A stretch of 64,000 nt of DNA from Parasitella parasitica (Eukaryota; Mucoromycota; Mucoromycetes; Mucorales; Mucoraceae), in NCBI GenBank assembly GCA_025201805.1, contig MU619339.1, positions 18,653 through 82,652 on the forward strand, in the 5' to 3' direction. A program made the translations under genes and the position numbers. Positions 24,920 through 36,660 of the stretch are shown piece after piece. Position 1 is the first letter of the stretch, and every line of letters starts with the position of its first letter. Under the pieces are notes generated by a model. The model did not search any database, was not told where the DNA came from, and saw only the letters and a list, made by a program, of their open reading frames with translations.

Positions 24920-26870
24920 ATGAATGCCTTTTCCAATTTAAATTTGGCGATTCCTGACTTGTGGGAAGTCAGAGTATGTATATCAAAACGCTGGAAGCTT
25001 GTAATCTCGTATTTATTTATTTTTTTACTTTATTTTCTCGCCACGTTTTGTGCAGGATGTCATTAATAAGGTGTAAGTCGTTATTTACTTCTACTAGTTT
25101 TCAACAAATCTAAAACTTTTAATAGAAAAAATGTAGTTTTAAACTACACAGAAATGGAAGCCTTGGTCCATGATGCAACAAACAACGAGGCTTGGGGAGC
25201 TTCCAGTACTGTAATGCAAGAGATTGCACAGGCTACTCACAACTAGTATGCACAGCGTGGAAATCCTTATTATAAGCTGCATATCTCACAATGTTATTAT
25301 TCCATTAGTCAATATTTCAATGAAATCATGCCCACAATTTATAAACGCTTTACAGAAAAAGAAGCTAAACAGTGGAGACAAATCTACAAGGTGAGAATTT
25401 GAGTGCTAATAAGTACTTACAGATCGTCTTGAATAACGTACAAGTGTAGTCTCTCGTCTTGCTGGAATACCTTGTAAAAAATGGTTCCGAAAGAGTGGTC
25501 GATGACGCTAGATCCCACATCTCCATGATTAAAATGATGAAAAACTTTCACTATGTAGACGAAAAAGGCAAAGACCAAGGCTTGAACGGTAACTTTATCT
25601 GGTCGAAATAATATTCATTTAGGATCTTATTGTTTTAAACTTTCTTTGTATTTGTATATGCATACATAGTGCGTGCTCGTGCAAAGGAAATAGCTGAGTT
25701 GCTAGGCAATGTTGACATGATCAAGGCGGAGCGTAAAAAGGCCAAGAAGAATCGTAACAAATACGTTGGTGTTGGATCTGATGGAGGCATGATGTACTCT
25801 TCTGGACAAGGTGGCTATAGCAGTGGTGGAATTGGTAGTGGATCTCGCTATGAAGGTTTTGGAAGCGATTCAAATTATTCCTCCGGCGGTGGCGGTGGAT
25901 TTGGTAGTGATGATTATGGCAGCTCTAGCTATGGTAATGGTGGTTATGGAGATAGCAACAATTTTTATGACGACGGAAAGCCAGGCAGATATGATGATGA
26001 TTCACCATCTCTCTCCAGCCAACGTCGTTCAAGCAAAAGATCAAATAGTCTTTCATCTTCCTCTCCCGCTCCTCGTAAAGATTCCGATGCTAAATCTACT
26101 TCCAAACCCAAAACAGCCAAGGAAATGAACTTGTTTGATTTTGATGAGCCTGCAGTTACAACAACATCTGTATCCAAAAGAGCAAATGACGATGACTGGG
26201 GGGATTTTGCCGAAGGAGATGGTAATAGCCGTTTGTTATAATCAGGAGTATTGAGACCACTAACATCGTAATAGCCGATTTTGATGATTTCCAAAGTGCA
26301 CCTAACACTTCACAACAACAGTCTGAACCTTCTCTAACAAATGCTGCTCGCTCTACTAGCAACGCAGCAACCAAAAAACCAAATGATATTTTTGACCTTC
26401 TTGGAGATGACAACACATTTGCCTTGTCTTCTGCTGTTCCTCAACAGCAACAATCACAACCACAAAATTTAATGCTGTCTCAGGCTATTTCTTTTGACAC
26501 ACTGGTTACCGCTAACAGTTCTTCGACTGCTTCTTCATCACCTGCAATTCAACCCATGAAACCTTCTAGCACCAATGGAAATGGTAATCAACTGCCTACC
26601 ATTCAGCAACAACAAAAGCCTCAGCAACAAACTGATAATACCCCAATTGGTGGCATTTGGTCTCAAGCTTCCATTTCTCTTAGTTTGGATTCATTGGGAA
26701 CTAAAACTGCTCCTGCTAAACCTACTCAAGGTCCCTCGATGAACTCATTAAAGAATAACAGCGTTAATGCCGGTTGGAATAACTGGGCCTCTGCTAATTC
26801 TTCTCAATCTCAACCTCAACAGCAACAGCCCAGTAAAAAATCATCTGCATTTGATGATTTATTGTTTTAA
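24920..26870 (+). CDS. Epsin-related protein, Ent3/epsinR type
   Basis: Seven exons (24920-24973, 25056-25072, 25126-25245, 25309-25390, 25450-25588, 25670-26221, 26275-26870) give 519 residues; one exon is 17 nt. The ENTH domain spans about residues 12-150: VVLNYTEMEALVHDATN, WGASSTVMQEIA, then LVLLEYLVKNGSERVV. A Gly/Ser/Tyr-rich stretch follows. Acidic aromatic motifs DDDWGDF and DFDDF resemble the gamma-ear binding sites of Ent3/epsinR, and the last residues FDDLLF resemble a clathrin box. No ubiquitin-interacting motif was seen, which separates it from Ent1/Ent2. The expected role is adaptor function in clathrin traffic between trans-Golgi and endosome. SLA1 lies 3 kb downstream on the same strand. 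Confidence 0.9.
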
Positions 26871-28567
26871 ATTGATTTAATGCAATTTAAATAAACATGT
26901 ATTATCCAAGTATTACGATGTCAGGAGCGCAGAAGCTAGGAAAAGGACGTATAGCTTAAGAAATGTCTAAGAAAGCTTAGGATTGATCTGCAATACCTTT
27001 TAAATTGTCTTAATCAGGGCAAATAGAAGATTAAGTTTGTGAATTGCTACTTCCCACCAGAATGCCTCGGTGCTTCAGTCCCTATTTTTTGTATATCGCA
27101 TAAAATGCTATGGTCTTGGCGAAGATACCAGTCTTGGATTGGCTAGTTGTTGGAAAGGCAAAGTTTCGTTGAATATCAAAGGGAAAAGCAATGGCCAAGG
27201 TTGACCTCTTGTCTCTTGATTGAGTTGTTCCCTGTATATTAATAGTACATGTCTGAGTGTATATCACTTGGTATTCATCTTAGCATATATCGGTATATGT
27301 AGCATGTCTAGAGCATGTCATAAGCATATCTATAGCATTGCACATATTGTACACATCTGTAGTACATAATGTATCTGTAGCTAGTATCATGGATATAAGT
27401 ATATGTCTTATAGTGCGTATGTAGAAACTGGGAATACGCATCTAAAGCATAAATCTTATATAGTATAAGCTCGTAGCATATACTAGATTTAGTAAATGTC
27501 TAAGGCTCGTGTCGTGATATAAGTATCAGTCTATAGCGCCATCCATCCTAATGGTGCCATCTCTAGCTTATATCTTATATAGTATAAATCTATATTTCAC
27601 ATCTTACTATCTGTGCGCATATATGTAGTTTATATCAATTTAGGGTAACTGGATGAATCTAGAAATGGAATGCAGATCATATTTCACTGTGCCCTTTTCA
27701 AGTCATGGCGGAACAATATTGATTCATAATGATACAAAATATACGACAAACCTTGTAGGATCATAGATGAATACATACAATGCCACATATCAAGTTCCAT
27801 TTATGGTGAAGAGAGAATATTGTTCGGAGCGATATATTCCAGAACTCTAGTTCGTGATCAAATTCATTACTTCTGTTTTTCCTTATTACATTATAATAAC
27901 ACTACATGTTTGGATGCTTTGAGGTTATTCTTCGAATGTGAAATAATAACCTGCTGTTTGTTGGATATTTTCTCATGAATAGGGTAATTTATTAGTACTA
28001 AATATGAGTGATGTATCGGATTCAAATGTCCACTAATACTTGAAGCTATTCTTAATGTTTAAAGGAAGGACGAATGATGAAAAGATGTATCATATATGAT
28101 AATGGGTAGTTGCTCAAATGCTAGAAAAGAAAGTATTTTATCTGGATAAAACATACATATTTTCAATACGTTCGAATGCTTGATACTTGGATTTAGTGAG
28201 TCTATAGTCTTCAAGTCTTAAACGAGCACAGAGCTCGTGTTTCAATTTATATTATAAGCACTTGTGATAATACCAATGAAAGCCATAAATTGTGAGCATT
28301 GTTGACGGAAAGTAAAGGATTGTAACAGTTGCTTCTTTCATAGAATCTAATCAGTGAATGATACAGGTGAATATGACGCCTATGAATCAAAGTTTAACTC
28401 TGTTTTATGCCTTGAAATATTTGGATGCATCCACAATTGACATTCGATCTAAGCTAATACGCTGATAATCCGAACCTCCATGTCACGCTTAATGATAGCG
28501 TAAGTTGAACTTGTGCAAAATACCAGCTTTTTTTCTTCTAGAGATTCTTCTGTTTTATTAAACACAA
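26871..28567. other. Intergenic, 1.7 kb, with weak AT-rich repeats
   Basis: No gene is evident. From 27280 to 27620 the sequence is made of irregular variants of words such as AGCATAT, TATAGTATAA and CTTATAT. A 16-bp word ATCTTATATAGTATAA occurs twice (27453 and 27573, both plus). Confidence 0.5.
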
Positions 28568-29719
28568 ATGGCTAATCGATCAGGTTCAGGTTCTCCATAC
28601 AAAAGAAAACGCTCACCGTCTCTACCAAGACGTCAAAGGCGTTCGTCTTCATCTCCAAGTCGCTCGCCTTCACCAAGAAGACGTTCACCTTCACCAAGAA
28701 GGCGCGATGACAACCACAGAAGACATAGAGATCGTTCCAGCGATAGGTATAGACGTCTTTCACCAAACAGAAACAATTACCAGCAAAGAACAACAGAAAT
28801 TGATGGCATCACAATCCGTCCAGAGGAAAGCTTCTCAGATTTGTAAGTTGTTGTCCATATACGATATTATTTTCAGATTTTTAACGTTTGAATTAGTCGC
28901 ACAAGGGTTAGAAATGAATCAACAAAGACTATTTGGGCACTCTCGCCTTCACGAGCACGATCAGCAACACCCGAAGAGCCTCGTAGATCAAGGAAGAGTA
29001 AAAAATATGACAGCGACAGTGTAACAAATTCGTCTGACGACGACCGACACGGTCGTGGACGCCGCAGCCATCGCAGCAGTAAACACAAATCTAGTGGTAG
29101 CAGTAGACACAAGAGCAGTCGACATAAGTCGAGCAAACATAGTAGCGGTCGACATAAATCAAGTAGTCATCGACATAGTAAAAAGAGAAGGTATAGCTCA
29201 TCGTCGTCCTCTGAAGAGGAAAACAAAGGCAGATCTGATGGCGAAGATGAGGGCAAAAAACCTGCGTTGGAGGTTGATCAATCACAAATCGATCAAGTTC
29301 AAGATCTTTGGATTGAAAAGCAAGTGGATCTTCCTGACGACTTGGCACCAGTCGGACCAGTTCCTTTAGCTGAAAACGAACAAAACGATGAGAGAGCTTA
29401 TGGTAGTCAATTACTTCCAGGAGAAGGTTCAGCCATGGCAGCTTATGTCAAGGAAGGTAAACGTATTCCACGCCGTGGTGAAATCGGGCTTAGTGGAGAT
29501 CAAATTGCAGAATTTGAAAAGGCTGGTTATGTGATGAGTGGTAGTAGACATCAACGCATGAATGCAGTTCGTCTTCGTAAGGAAAACCAGGTTATTTCAG
29601 CCGAAGAAAAACGACTTGTATTGCAACATGCACAGGAACAAAAAATCAAGCGTGAAAATGAGATCATCTCTGGATTTAGAGAAATCTTGAGCGATAAATT
29701 CAAAAAGAGTGATGACTAG
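28568..29719 (+). CDS. NKAP-like nuclear SR protein
   Basis: Two exons (28568-28842, 28897-29719) give 365 residues. The first 220 residues are rich in Arg, Ser and His with repeated SPSPRRR and RHKSS words, as in splicing-associated SR proteins. The C-terminal 120 residues are the conserved NKAP domain: PVGPVPL, then [52 protein letters not shown] and a lysine-rich end. NKAP proteins associate with spliceosomes and act in RNA processing and transcription in the nucleus. The central [10 protein letters not shown] and SSSSEEEN stretches are low complexity. The gene sits between the epsin and SLA1 genes on the same strand. The start is the first ATG. Confidence 0.92.
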
Positions 29720-29889
29720 AAATAAAGACATCGTGTTACTTGTTCAGTTAAAAGGGGAAACCAACAACATGTTTATTAACAAATTCTCCGTTTTATCCCA
29801 TCATTAAACCCTGTTGCAACAATACACTAAGATCGTCATTGATATGTGATTCATGGCGGTTAATTAATTCATCCTTGCTCTTGTGGACC

Positions 29890-29975
29890 TCAATTTATAA
29901 TGTTTCTTCCTATTGTTTCTTTTCTTCTTTTTTTCTTCTTTTCCTCTTTTCCTCTTTTCTCCTCACTTTACGAAA
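29890..29975 (+). promoter_or_regulatory. Polypyrimidine tract upstream of SLA1
   Basis: A dense T/C run with repeated TTTTCTTC and TTTTCCTC words lies directly before the SLA1 start codon in the 277-bp spacer. It resembles the tract upstream of the BOI-like gene. A promoter or 5' leader role is inferred. Confidence 0.45.
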
Positions 29976-29996
29976 TCTAGATACGCAAGTTAGGAA

Positions 29997-32900
29997 ATGA
30001 GATATATTCAAGTGTGTAAAGCACTATACGACTATGATGCTCGAACTGAAGAAGAGCTTGCCATCCGGGAGAATGATATCCTGTATATCATCGAGAAAGA
30101 CAGTGAGGATTGGTGGCGAGCCGAATTAAAGCAGCAGAATGGAGAAGAGCAGGGACCTGTCGGATTAGTGCCCGCAGACTATGTAGAAGAGGTAAAAGGG
30201 TTAAAAAAAAATTCGAGATTATGACAACTGATAAGCAGAATCCATACATTGTAAGGTTACGCCAATTGGCAGAGTACGTGCAGAGTTTGACTATGTTGCT
30301 CAGCAAGAAGAGGAATTATCATTTGAGGAAGGCGATGAAATGGATTTATTAGAGAGAGATGATCCAGATTGGTATCTCGTCAAGTTGAATGATGGACAGA
30401 TTGGCCTAGCACCCAGTAACTATGTCCAAGATGCAGAGGACCATTTCGAGGAAGCCCAACAACACCAGCAACAACAACCACAACAATATAACCCTATCTC
30501 GACATCTCCTCCCGCTCCTTCCCCTCGAGCTCAGCCCATATTATCTCATACTGTAAGCAGCTTCCTTTTTGAACGCATCAAAATTGTGTCTAACTACCTT
30601 TTTTAGACTGGCTCAACGACTATCACTCGAGAGGCTATTGCAGATGACGCCCAGTCTTGGAATGTGCATGAATACGATGCAGCCAAAAAGAAAAAGAAGA
30701 AAGGAAAGGGTAATTTATTCGTCGGTAATGGCATGATTTGTTACGGCAGCGAAACAGATAAAGCATTGCCGGTCCAGCAATACCCTATTTTGGATGTAAC
30801 AAAGTATTTGTATGACGGTAAAAACTTGCATTTTGAAATTGAAGGTGCCAAGCAAACAGTGTTGGATCTGCAAGCCTCCTCTAAATCAGAAGCCAAAGCC
30901 ATCTTGGTCAAAATCTCTGATTCTATTAGAGCCGCCCAAATGTCAAACACCCATCTTAATATACAAAGCCAAAAACAAGTAGCTGCTCCTGCTGCGGCCA
31001 TCCCGCCAGCAACTTCTTCCCATGCCCCTTCACCACCTCCACAGCCTCAACGCTATGACGAACAAGAAGAAGAGGAGTCCAACTGCGTACCCAAGTGGGG
31101 AATTTCTATTTATTCCTTCCAAGCTGAAGGTGGAGATGAGTTATCTGTGGAGGAAAATGAGCAAATCTATGTGATAGACTATGAAAGAACAGACGGATGG
31201 TGGCGCGTACAGAAATTGGACGGTAATGTTGGTTTGGTACCTTCATCTTATGTCCAGTTTGACGATGAAGAAGATCAACAGGATCATGATCGTTCTACTA
31301 GTATTGATCCTGCCGTTGCTACTACTACAATTTCAGGCTCCCGCAATGATAACGTTGAAGAAATAAGAAGAAAGCGTGCTGAGGAGGAACGTACATTGCA
31401 ACAACAACGTGTTGCTGAAGATAGAGCACGCGAAGTACAAAGACGCAAAGAGCAAGAAGAAAAAGAGCGCAAGAGACGCGAGGAAGAAGAGGCTCGTCGC
31501 AGAGAAGAGGAGGATCGTCGACGAGAAGAAGACAGACAACGCGAAGAAGAAGAGCGAGAGAGACGAAGACAAGCCCAGGAAGCTGCTAAACGCGCAGAAG
31601 CTGCTCGCCAAAAGCAATTAGAAGAAGATTATAGACGTAAAGAAGCTGAGCGTAAGGCATCGCTTGCTCGTTCTGCCTCTAAAACTCGTCATCAAGACCT
31701 TCCAAAACCAGACTCTGCAAAGGTTAGAACATGGACAGATCGCAGCGGCTCATTCAAAGTAGAAGCTCAATTTATTGATTTCCATAACGGCAAATTGCGT
31801 TTGCACAAGTTAAACGGCGTCAAGATTGATGTGCCTGTGGAAAAAATGTGTGCTGAAGATGTGCGCTGGGTTGAGAATCATGCCAGAAAACAGGACCAAG
31901 ATGAAGAAATTACGCCTGCAATGCCTCCTCGGCCTCAGCAATCGATTCCTCCTCCTAATTCCGTCTCTATACCTTCAAAGCCTCCGCAGAAAAAGCTGAA
32001 CGAAAGATGGGATTGGTTTGACTGGTTCATGATCATTGGCATTCCTATGCAACAATCGCTACAATATGCTGCTTCATTCAAGTCCGAGAAACTGGACGAC
32101 AGTGACATCCCCAACTTAACTCACAAGCAAATGAAGATTCTGGGATTGAAGGAAGAGCATGTCCAACGCATTGAAAGGTATATCGAGACAGGTCAGCCAG
32201 AAGATATCACAGAGGAGGAAGCCGCTCAGAAAAAGAAGGAGTTGAGCCAAATCGAAAAAGACGAGGAGTTGGCTAGAAATCTTCAAAAAGAATGGGAAGC
32301 ATCTGAAGGTGTCAAGGGCAAAGGTAATTTTGATTGCAGGTTGATTGATAAATACCGCTTATTGAAATCGGCTTTGTTTTATTGTAGGTTCATCTTCTAA
32401 TGCTAGACCTAGACCCACTGTTTCTGCACCTAAGGATGTTCATCCTGATCTCTTAGATTTCATCGGCTCTCAGTTGAGCAGCTCTTCTGCTGATACTGGT
32501 AAGGCTAAGGAGTCTGAGAAGCCCAAGAGTGACTTGACTGGATTCAACGACGACGCTTGGACTCCTCGTGCAGAAAGTAGCCCCATGGCAGCGTTATCTC
32601 CCATGAAGACGGCTCAGTCTACAGCCGCTATATCTACACCTCCCGTTGCTGCACCTGCTGGGCCTAACCTCGAACAAATTAAGGCATCAGAAGCCGAACG
32701 AAAACGCTTGCAAGAGGAAGAGCAGATTCAAAAGATACATTTAATGAGCTTGCAACGACAAGCCAAAGAACAAAAACAACAGCTGGAAGAATTACAAAAA
32801 TTGACTCAACAACAATTAGAGCTTCAGAAGCAATTAGCTATGCAAACAGGCACGCAGCAGCAACAGCAGCAACAACAGCAACAGATGTTACAAGTTCAAG

Positions 32901-33782
32901 CACAACAGCAGCAGCTTCAACATCAGCTTGCTCAATATCCTGCTCAGCTACAATCATCATCACCTGCTTCTCAGCCCACTGGTTTCAATACCCAACAGCT
33001 TACTGGTTTCCAAAATGGATTTAGCACAGGACAGCAACCCCCTCCTGCCAGTCGTCAACGACCTATGACTGCTAACACTCTCCCATTAGACCCTTCGCTG
33101 GGACAATGGCAACCCAATCAACAACAGTATCAACAACAAACTGGATCCCAATTACATGCTAGTCAGCAACCAATGCAAACTGGATTCCACCAGCATCAAG
33201 CACCTCAACAACAGAATTCATGGCAATCACTTCAGCCTCAAATGACAGGTTTCCCTGCAAGTAATCCGCCTGTGGGTGGCAGTAATTATCCAGCGCTCGT
33301 ACCCGCTTCTGCTGCTGGGCAGCAAGGACTTTCAAGATCACAAACAATTGGTGCCCAATTTACTGGTAGACATTGGAACAGTGCTAGTAAGTTATTCAGA
33401 TCATGCACATCTGATTGTCGATGCTAATCTTTTGATTCTCCTAGCTCCTGACAATCCATTCGGATCTCCTACGCTATCTCCTTTGCAGGCACAAATGACA
33501 GGTGTTCAATTCTCGACTCCTAGTCCTCAAGCATTCCACCAGAGCCCTTTACAATCCCAGCAACAAACTGGTTACATGCAACCGCAGATGACAGGATTCT
33601 TGCCTCAGCAGCAGCAACAACAACAGCAACAGCAACCGGTCGGTAATAGCATTTTTACTCCCCAAGGCTCAATGCAATGTAAGTGGAAATATATCTGTTT
33701 TTATATAGTTTTCTAATGGTGATTTTTATCTCTCTCCCTAGATGGCCAGTCTGCTTTTCCTAACAACCAGCGTCCCTGGTAG
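29997..33782 (+). CDS. SLA1: SLA1, endocytic adaptor and actin regulator
   Basis: Six exons (29997-30191, 30256-30552, 30607-32323, 32388-33386, 33445-33678, 33742-33782) give 1,160 residues. SH3 domains lie at about 1-62 (ALYDYDARTEEELAIRENDI), 66-125 and 325-385 (WWRVQKLDGNVGLVPSSYV). Between the second and third is the SLA1-specific PH-like segment. A long Arg/Glu-rich coiled coil runs at about 410-515. SHD1 is near 535-590 (RTWTDRSGSFKVEAQF) and the SAM-like SHD2 near 630-700 (WDWFDWFMIIGIPMQQ). The Gln-rich C-terminus has about nine QxTG-type repeats (for example QMTGF), equivalent to the LxxQxTG sites phosphorylated by Ark1/Prk1 kinases in yeast. SLA1 binds NPFxD cargo and Las17/Pan1 at cortical patches. 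Full domain order is present. Confidence 0.95.
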
Positions 33783-34407
33783 ATTCATTATCAAACTATA
33801 ATAAAGTCTCATCTTCCATATATCAGCCTGCTTGATAGCATTTGTCTTTAAAACCTGAGAGTTGTATCCCTTCGAATCAAGCTTGAATATAACATCGCTA
33901 CTTTGCAATTTTCAACCTTAATGAAAGCCAGATCCCTTTTTCGTGTAGTTTGTGGCTAATGCTAATTTAGTAATGTCAATCAGACTTTAATGTTGTTTAG
34001 CAAGACTTATTCAATACACTGAGAGGCTCATTGCTAATACTTTAGGCAAAATTTATTGTGCGTAAACGAAAGTATGTCGTCTTTTCACTGTGCTATAATA
34101 TATGCATTTTTCTGGCTAAATCTCATTTTACTTGATTCATTAAAAGCTTAATATAGTTGTCAGTTATCAGTTGCCAGCTTTCGACAAAAGAAACCTAGTG
34201 CAAGCAAAGACCAAATCTCAGTGGAAAAAAAAATCACTATAATTATGTTGCTAAATAATGCTTCTTTGTTTTATAAACGACAAATGTTGCCAACTGCCGT
34301 GCAGCAATCTACCTGGTACTCTTTGTTCTTCCGAGTATAAATACAAGTCTACATTTGATGTATGTGGTCTCTATAAACCTCTTGTATTTTTACGGATATA
34401 CATTGAA
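33783..34407. other. Intergenic, SLA1 3' region to RING-like gene
   Basis: A 625-bp AT-rich spacer. An open frame upstream of and continuous with the RING-like ATG (from 34258) is Cys-rich, but I regard it as leader sequence. Nothing else was seen. Confidence 0.4.
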
Positions 34408-35024
34408 ATGCACCCGAAATTGGTCTGTAGTATCTGCCTGGACGACATGTTTAAAGACGAGGCAATTGTTTCGCTTCCTTGCGGCCATATTTTTGGAGAG
34501 TCGTGGTAAACAAAACAGCAAATATACAAACAAACAAATGTTAAAATACGTCATTTAGCATCAAAGAATATATGCGTGCCTCTTCAACACATAAATGTCC
34601 TCTTTGCCAAACAAGCTATCGTTCTGGAAAACTCCAGCGTATTTATATTTCCCTTGAAGAGAATGCCAATTGCTACAAAGAGCAATGCGATGAACTTTCC
34701 GAGAAGACCGAGACGTTGACTAAACATTGCTTGATGATGGCCCGATTGAGTAAGATGTTGGTGCACAACGCCGCCATAGCAGAGGAAGCAAATGCAGTTT
34801 TAGATGAGATCGTGAAAGGCGTAAACGAGACTCTGGAAATAGGAGATGAATCTGCTGAAGCAAGTATTGAAGTTACTGAAGTAGTAAGCTCCCTTGCACG
34901 ACAAGTGGCAAATCTCTCTACTGAACCTAAAGCCAACAAGCAAGCAACTACGGTTGGTCCAGCAGCAAGCAAAGTAGTGCGCATACCAAGAACATTTCGT
35001 CAGCTTTTTAAAAAGACCAAATAA
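34408..35024 (+). CDS. RING-like protein with helical C-terminus
   Basis: Two exons (34408-34505, 34559-35024) give 187 residues. The first 45 residues form a RING-type zinc site: CSICLDD, then PCGHIFGESC, then CPLC. In C3HC4 RINGs the fifth ligand (Cys or His) falls where this protein has Gly (CGHIF-G-ESC), so one zinc ligand appears to be missing. The splice junction TG/C, which makes the next Cys, is unambiguous. The rest is an amphipathic, possibly coiled-coil segment (EQCDELSEKTETLTKH) and a basic end PRTFRQLFKKTK. A ubiquitin ligase or a RING-derived scaffold are the options. Family beyond RING is not recognised. The start is chosen at the Met just before the zinc site. Confidence 0.7.
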
Positions 35025-35846
35025 AACAATATAAAGTAAAAAAAATGTCAAAAGTTGGTTTTTGTGATTGAGGGATGGAAATACAATACCAATTGGCGGT
35101 TTTCCACTTGGTGCATTCAGTTTAAAAGTAGAGGCCAGCAAGAGCTTAAATTTTGCAGGCATGATAATAACGCCATCAACCTTTAAACGAATTTGCCAAA
35201 AAAGAAACCTCACCCCCTTGTATTCGTTTCGATGTTCATCTTTGGTTTTTAAGTAATTACATGTTGTTTTAAAAGGCCTCTGCTTATCAATAGAGCGTTG
35301 ATCTAATGATGGCTTGTAAACATCATTCACAATAATGGAATGCCAATGTTTAACACTTGAATGAAAGTTTTACCAAGGTATTAAGTACTTTCTTTAGTAT
35401 TATCATCTTTAAATTAATTGTGGTTAAATTAAATGAGCACAATCTTGTATCGTGAACATTGTAAGGTTAGATCTCATCTCAATTCCAATAGTAACACTGA
35501 CAATCAAATAGAATTGTATAAGACGTAGAAACCAGGACCAAAGCAATTCTTGCTTCCTTTCCCAATCAACAGCAAAATCCCTACGTCTGCCTGAAATAAT
35601 CACTTATGTCCCTTTATTTATTGTTTTTGGAAATAACTCCCACATTGTCATAAATCAAGAACCCCATTTTTTCCTTCTATGCTGAAGCTTATCAAAGCAA
35701 TTGTAACAAATGCGTAATCTAAGAATCCTGCCCTTGATTATATCAAGATACTTTTACGACTTGATATCAAATGAAAAAGATATTGTATTGTCGAACTCGT
35801 CTTCATAATGATTTCATGTCTAGTATCAATAAATGGCGCCGCAAGA
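35025..35846. other. Intergenic, nothing recognised
   Basis: AT-rich stretch after the RING-like gene and before the LINE relic. Short frames on both strands have no motif. Confidence 0.4.
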
Positions 35847-36660
35847 TTACGCTAGAACTGACAACCGAAATGTTTTGGCAGAAGCTTTGGCATTACTAAA
35901 TGATTGTCCGTCATGAAGTTTAAACTGGTTGGCAAAAGAAGCAAATGAGACGGCCGAATCTTCTAAAGGAGCAGGACTACAAACAGGAACAAAGAATGGC
36001 TGGAACTTCAGTTGTCTGGTAGCTAAACCTTTGAAGATCGTGGAAGGCGCACGCTTCCAAGTCAGCAAAGAAGGATCCCGAGTGTCTTTCCAATGAATAA
36101 AATTGATACGGGAGTCGTATTGAAATACATCGGAAACCAGCATTTGTTTAGCCTTGACCGGAACTGAGAACGACGAAGAGGCTGGGACATAAAAGGCAAC
36201 TCGTAGTGGCAGAACCATAGCAGTTGCAGTATTGAGGCGAGCAAAATCAAATGTATGTAGAACTAAATCTACAGCCTTATATATCATGTCGACAGTACTG
36301 GTTCTTTGTTTCCTCAATCCTTGGGAGCGAGAGATAGGGAATAGCAGAGGAATATGATGGTACTTACAGCCATTGACATTACGGAGATGATAACTAAGCA
36401 GATAATAGACGGGATGTGAGTCGATGGTAGCTTGATCGTGCGCTAGTAAAGGTTGTAGCCAATGAAAGTACAAAGCCGAGGCCTGTATCTCTATATTCAC
36501 CACTCCTAAACCTCCTTGCTCTTTCGGTAATAGATTTCAGTATTGTAAAAGAGAACTTCAAGGAGATCAGCCCAAATTTTGATCATAATGTCAGCTTCTG
36601 ACGGGGTTGGCTTCGAGAGAGTAAACAGTGATTTATGTTTCATCATCTTATCAATAATAA
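35847..36660 (-). mobile_element. LINE-type (non-LTR) retrotransposon relic, reverse-transcriptase C-terminal part
   Basis: A minus-strand open frame of about 230 codons (36536 to 35847) contains LPKEQGGLGVVNIEIQASAL, then WLQPLL. The K-x-QGGLG(V/L)-x-(N/D) block is diagnostic of the region after the reverse-transcriptase core in LINEs, with helical sequence behind it. Upstream (36537-36660) the coding sense continues in another frame (KIWADLLEVLF), and in-frame stops show at least one frameshift. No catalytic YxDD motif, endonuclease domain or poly(A) tail is seen. It is a 5'-truncated, inactive copy. Confidence 0.8.

Noticed and set aside
24722-25066. Open frame of 114 codons extending the epsin start upstream
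   Set aside because: It has low-complexity, Lys/Phe-rich content and reads through the first epsin intron. The ENTH domain requires the short first exon starting at 24920.
31284-31617. Minus-strand open frames within the SLA1 coiled-coil region
   Set aside because: They are shadows of Arg/Glu-rich codons. The sense strand carries the full SLA1 domain order.
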